The notes beneath the pieces are model-generated. The model searched no databases, was not told where the DNA came from, and saw nothing but the letters and a program-made list of their open reading frames with translations. Source: Gammaproteobacteria bacterium (lineage in GTDB: Bacteria > Pseudomonadota > Gammaproteobacteria > HK1). From it: a DNA stretch of 15,752 bases. Location: the NCBI GenBank assembly GCA_022822245.1, contig JAJECB010000047.1, positions 1 to 15,752 on the forward strand, given 5' to 3'. Within the stretch, counting starts at the first letter, position 1. Each line of letters opens with the position of its first letter. The translations under genes and the position numbers were made by a program. Below are positions 15,473-15,752 of this stretch, piece by piece.

Positions 15473-15752
15473 CGAGGTGGAGAACGATGCGGTCGCCCGC
15501 ATGCAGAAGAGTGTCTCGGCGTTCTCGAGCGAGCTCGCCCGGATCCGCACCGGCCGGCCGAGCCCCGCGCTCATCGAGCACGTCAGGGTGCCCTATCACG
15601 GGTCGGACGTCGCGCTGAACCAGATTGCCACCATCGGGGTGGCCGATGCCCGCACCCTCAGCGTCTCGCCGTGGGAGAAGTCCATCATCCCCGCGGTGGA
15701 GAAGGCGATCCTCGGGGCCGATCTCGGGTTCAACCCGGTGACTGCCGGCGAG
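15465..15752 (+). CDS. frr: Ribosome recycling factor (partial, cut by window end)
   Basis: The first 96 codons are present and the frame runs open to the edge; the family is about 185 residues long. RRF splits post-termination ribosomes together with EF-G and IF3. The visible part matches the family: [56 protein letters not shown] and a region ending [13 protein letters not shown]. The ATG has GGAG 7 bases upstream and overlaps the pyrH end by 8 bases. Confidence 0.96.
   Translation, partial: MLDEVENDAVARMQKSVSAFSSELARIRTGRPSPALIEHVRVPYHGSDVALNQIATIGVADARTLSVSPWEKSIIPAVEKAILGADLGFNPVTAGE

Noticed and set aside
1..15752. CRISPR arrays, insertion sequences, tRNA or rRNA genes
   Set aside because: No regularly spaced repeats, transposase motifs or cloverleaf-like sequences were seen on reading both strands.

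Overview
The window is about 15.75 kb of gene-dense, GC-rich chromosomal DNA with almost purely G/C-ending codons. It reads as the core genome of a gammaproteobacterium, possibly of the Chromatiales or Ectothiorhodospiraceae type; the family is a guess. The evidence is a direct glutaminyl-tRNA synthetase, an AcpH-type ACP phosphodiesterase, a TolC gene paired with an isoaspartyl-methyltransferase homologue, and the map-glnD // rpsB-tsf-pyrH-frr arrangement familiar from E. coli. I saw no tRNA, rRNA, insertion sequence, prophage or CRISPR array.

Layout: (1) The left edge holds the last 21 codons of an unidentified gene, then a LexA-type repressor on the plus strand. (2) A minus-strand pair, PCMT-like methyltransferase then TolC, converges on lexA with a 26-base overlap. 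(3) Divergent from it on the plus strand are acpH, a 200-base gap with two hairpins, glnS, and a GlpT/UhpT-like phosphate-ester transporter. (4) A minus-strand pair follows: moaC and a membrane-anchored dynamin-like GTPase, joined by an ATGA overlap. (5) moaD lies on the plus strand behind a good near-leaderless promoter, and its 3' end overlaps the 3' end of glnD. (6) The minus-strand map-glnD operon is joined by a TTGA overlap. (7) Divergent from map is the plus-strand translation operon rpsB-tsf-pyrH-frr, with frr cut by the window edge.

Most of the window is housekeeping: ribosome assembly and recycling, EF-Ts, UMP kinase, N-terminal Met removal, nitrogen sensing through GlnD, tRNA charging, molybdopterin synthesis and SOS control. 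The clear exception is rpsB. It encodes a normal S2 core of about 230 residues followed in frame by about 200 extra residues: an acidic Ala/Pro/Glu linker of about 95 residues, then a compact domain of about 80 residues (13540-13788) with a winged-helix look. The linker end and this domain have visibly lower third-position GC than the neighbouring genes. I regard this ribosomal protein fusion as the most likely undescribed system here. Secondary points of interest are the variant LexA, the TolC-linked methyltransferase that lacks the usual PCMT Ser-Gln-Pro motif, and the moaC-dynamin pairing.
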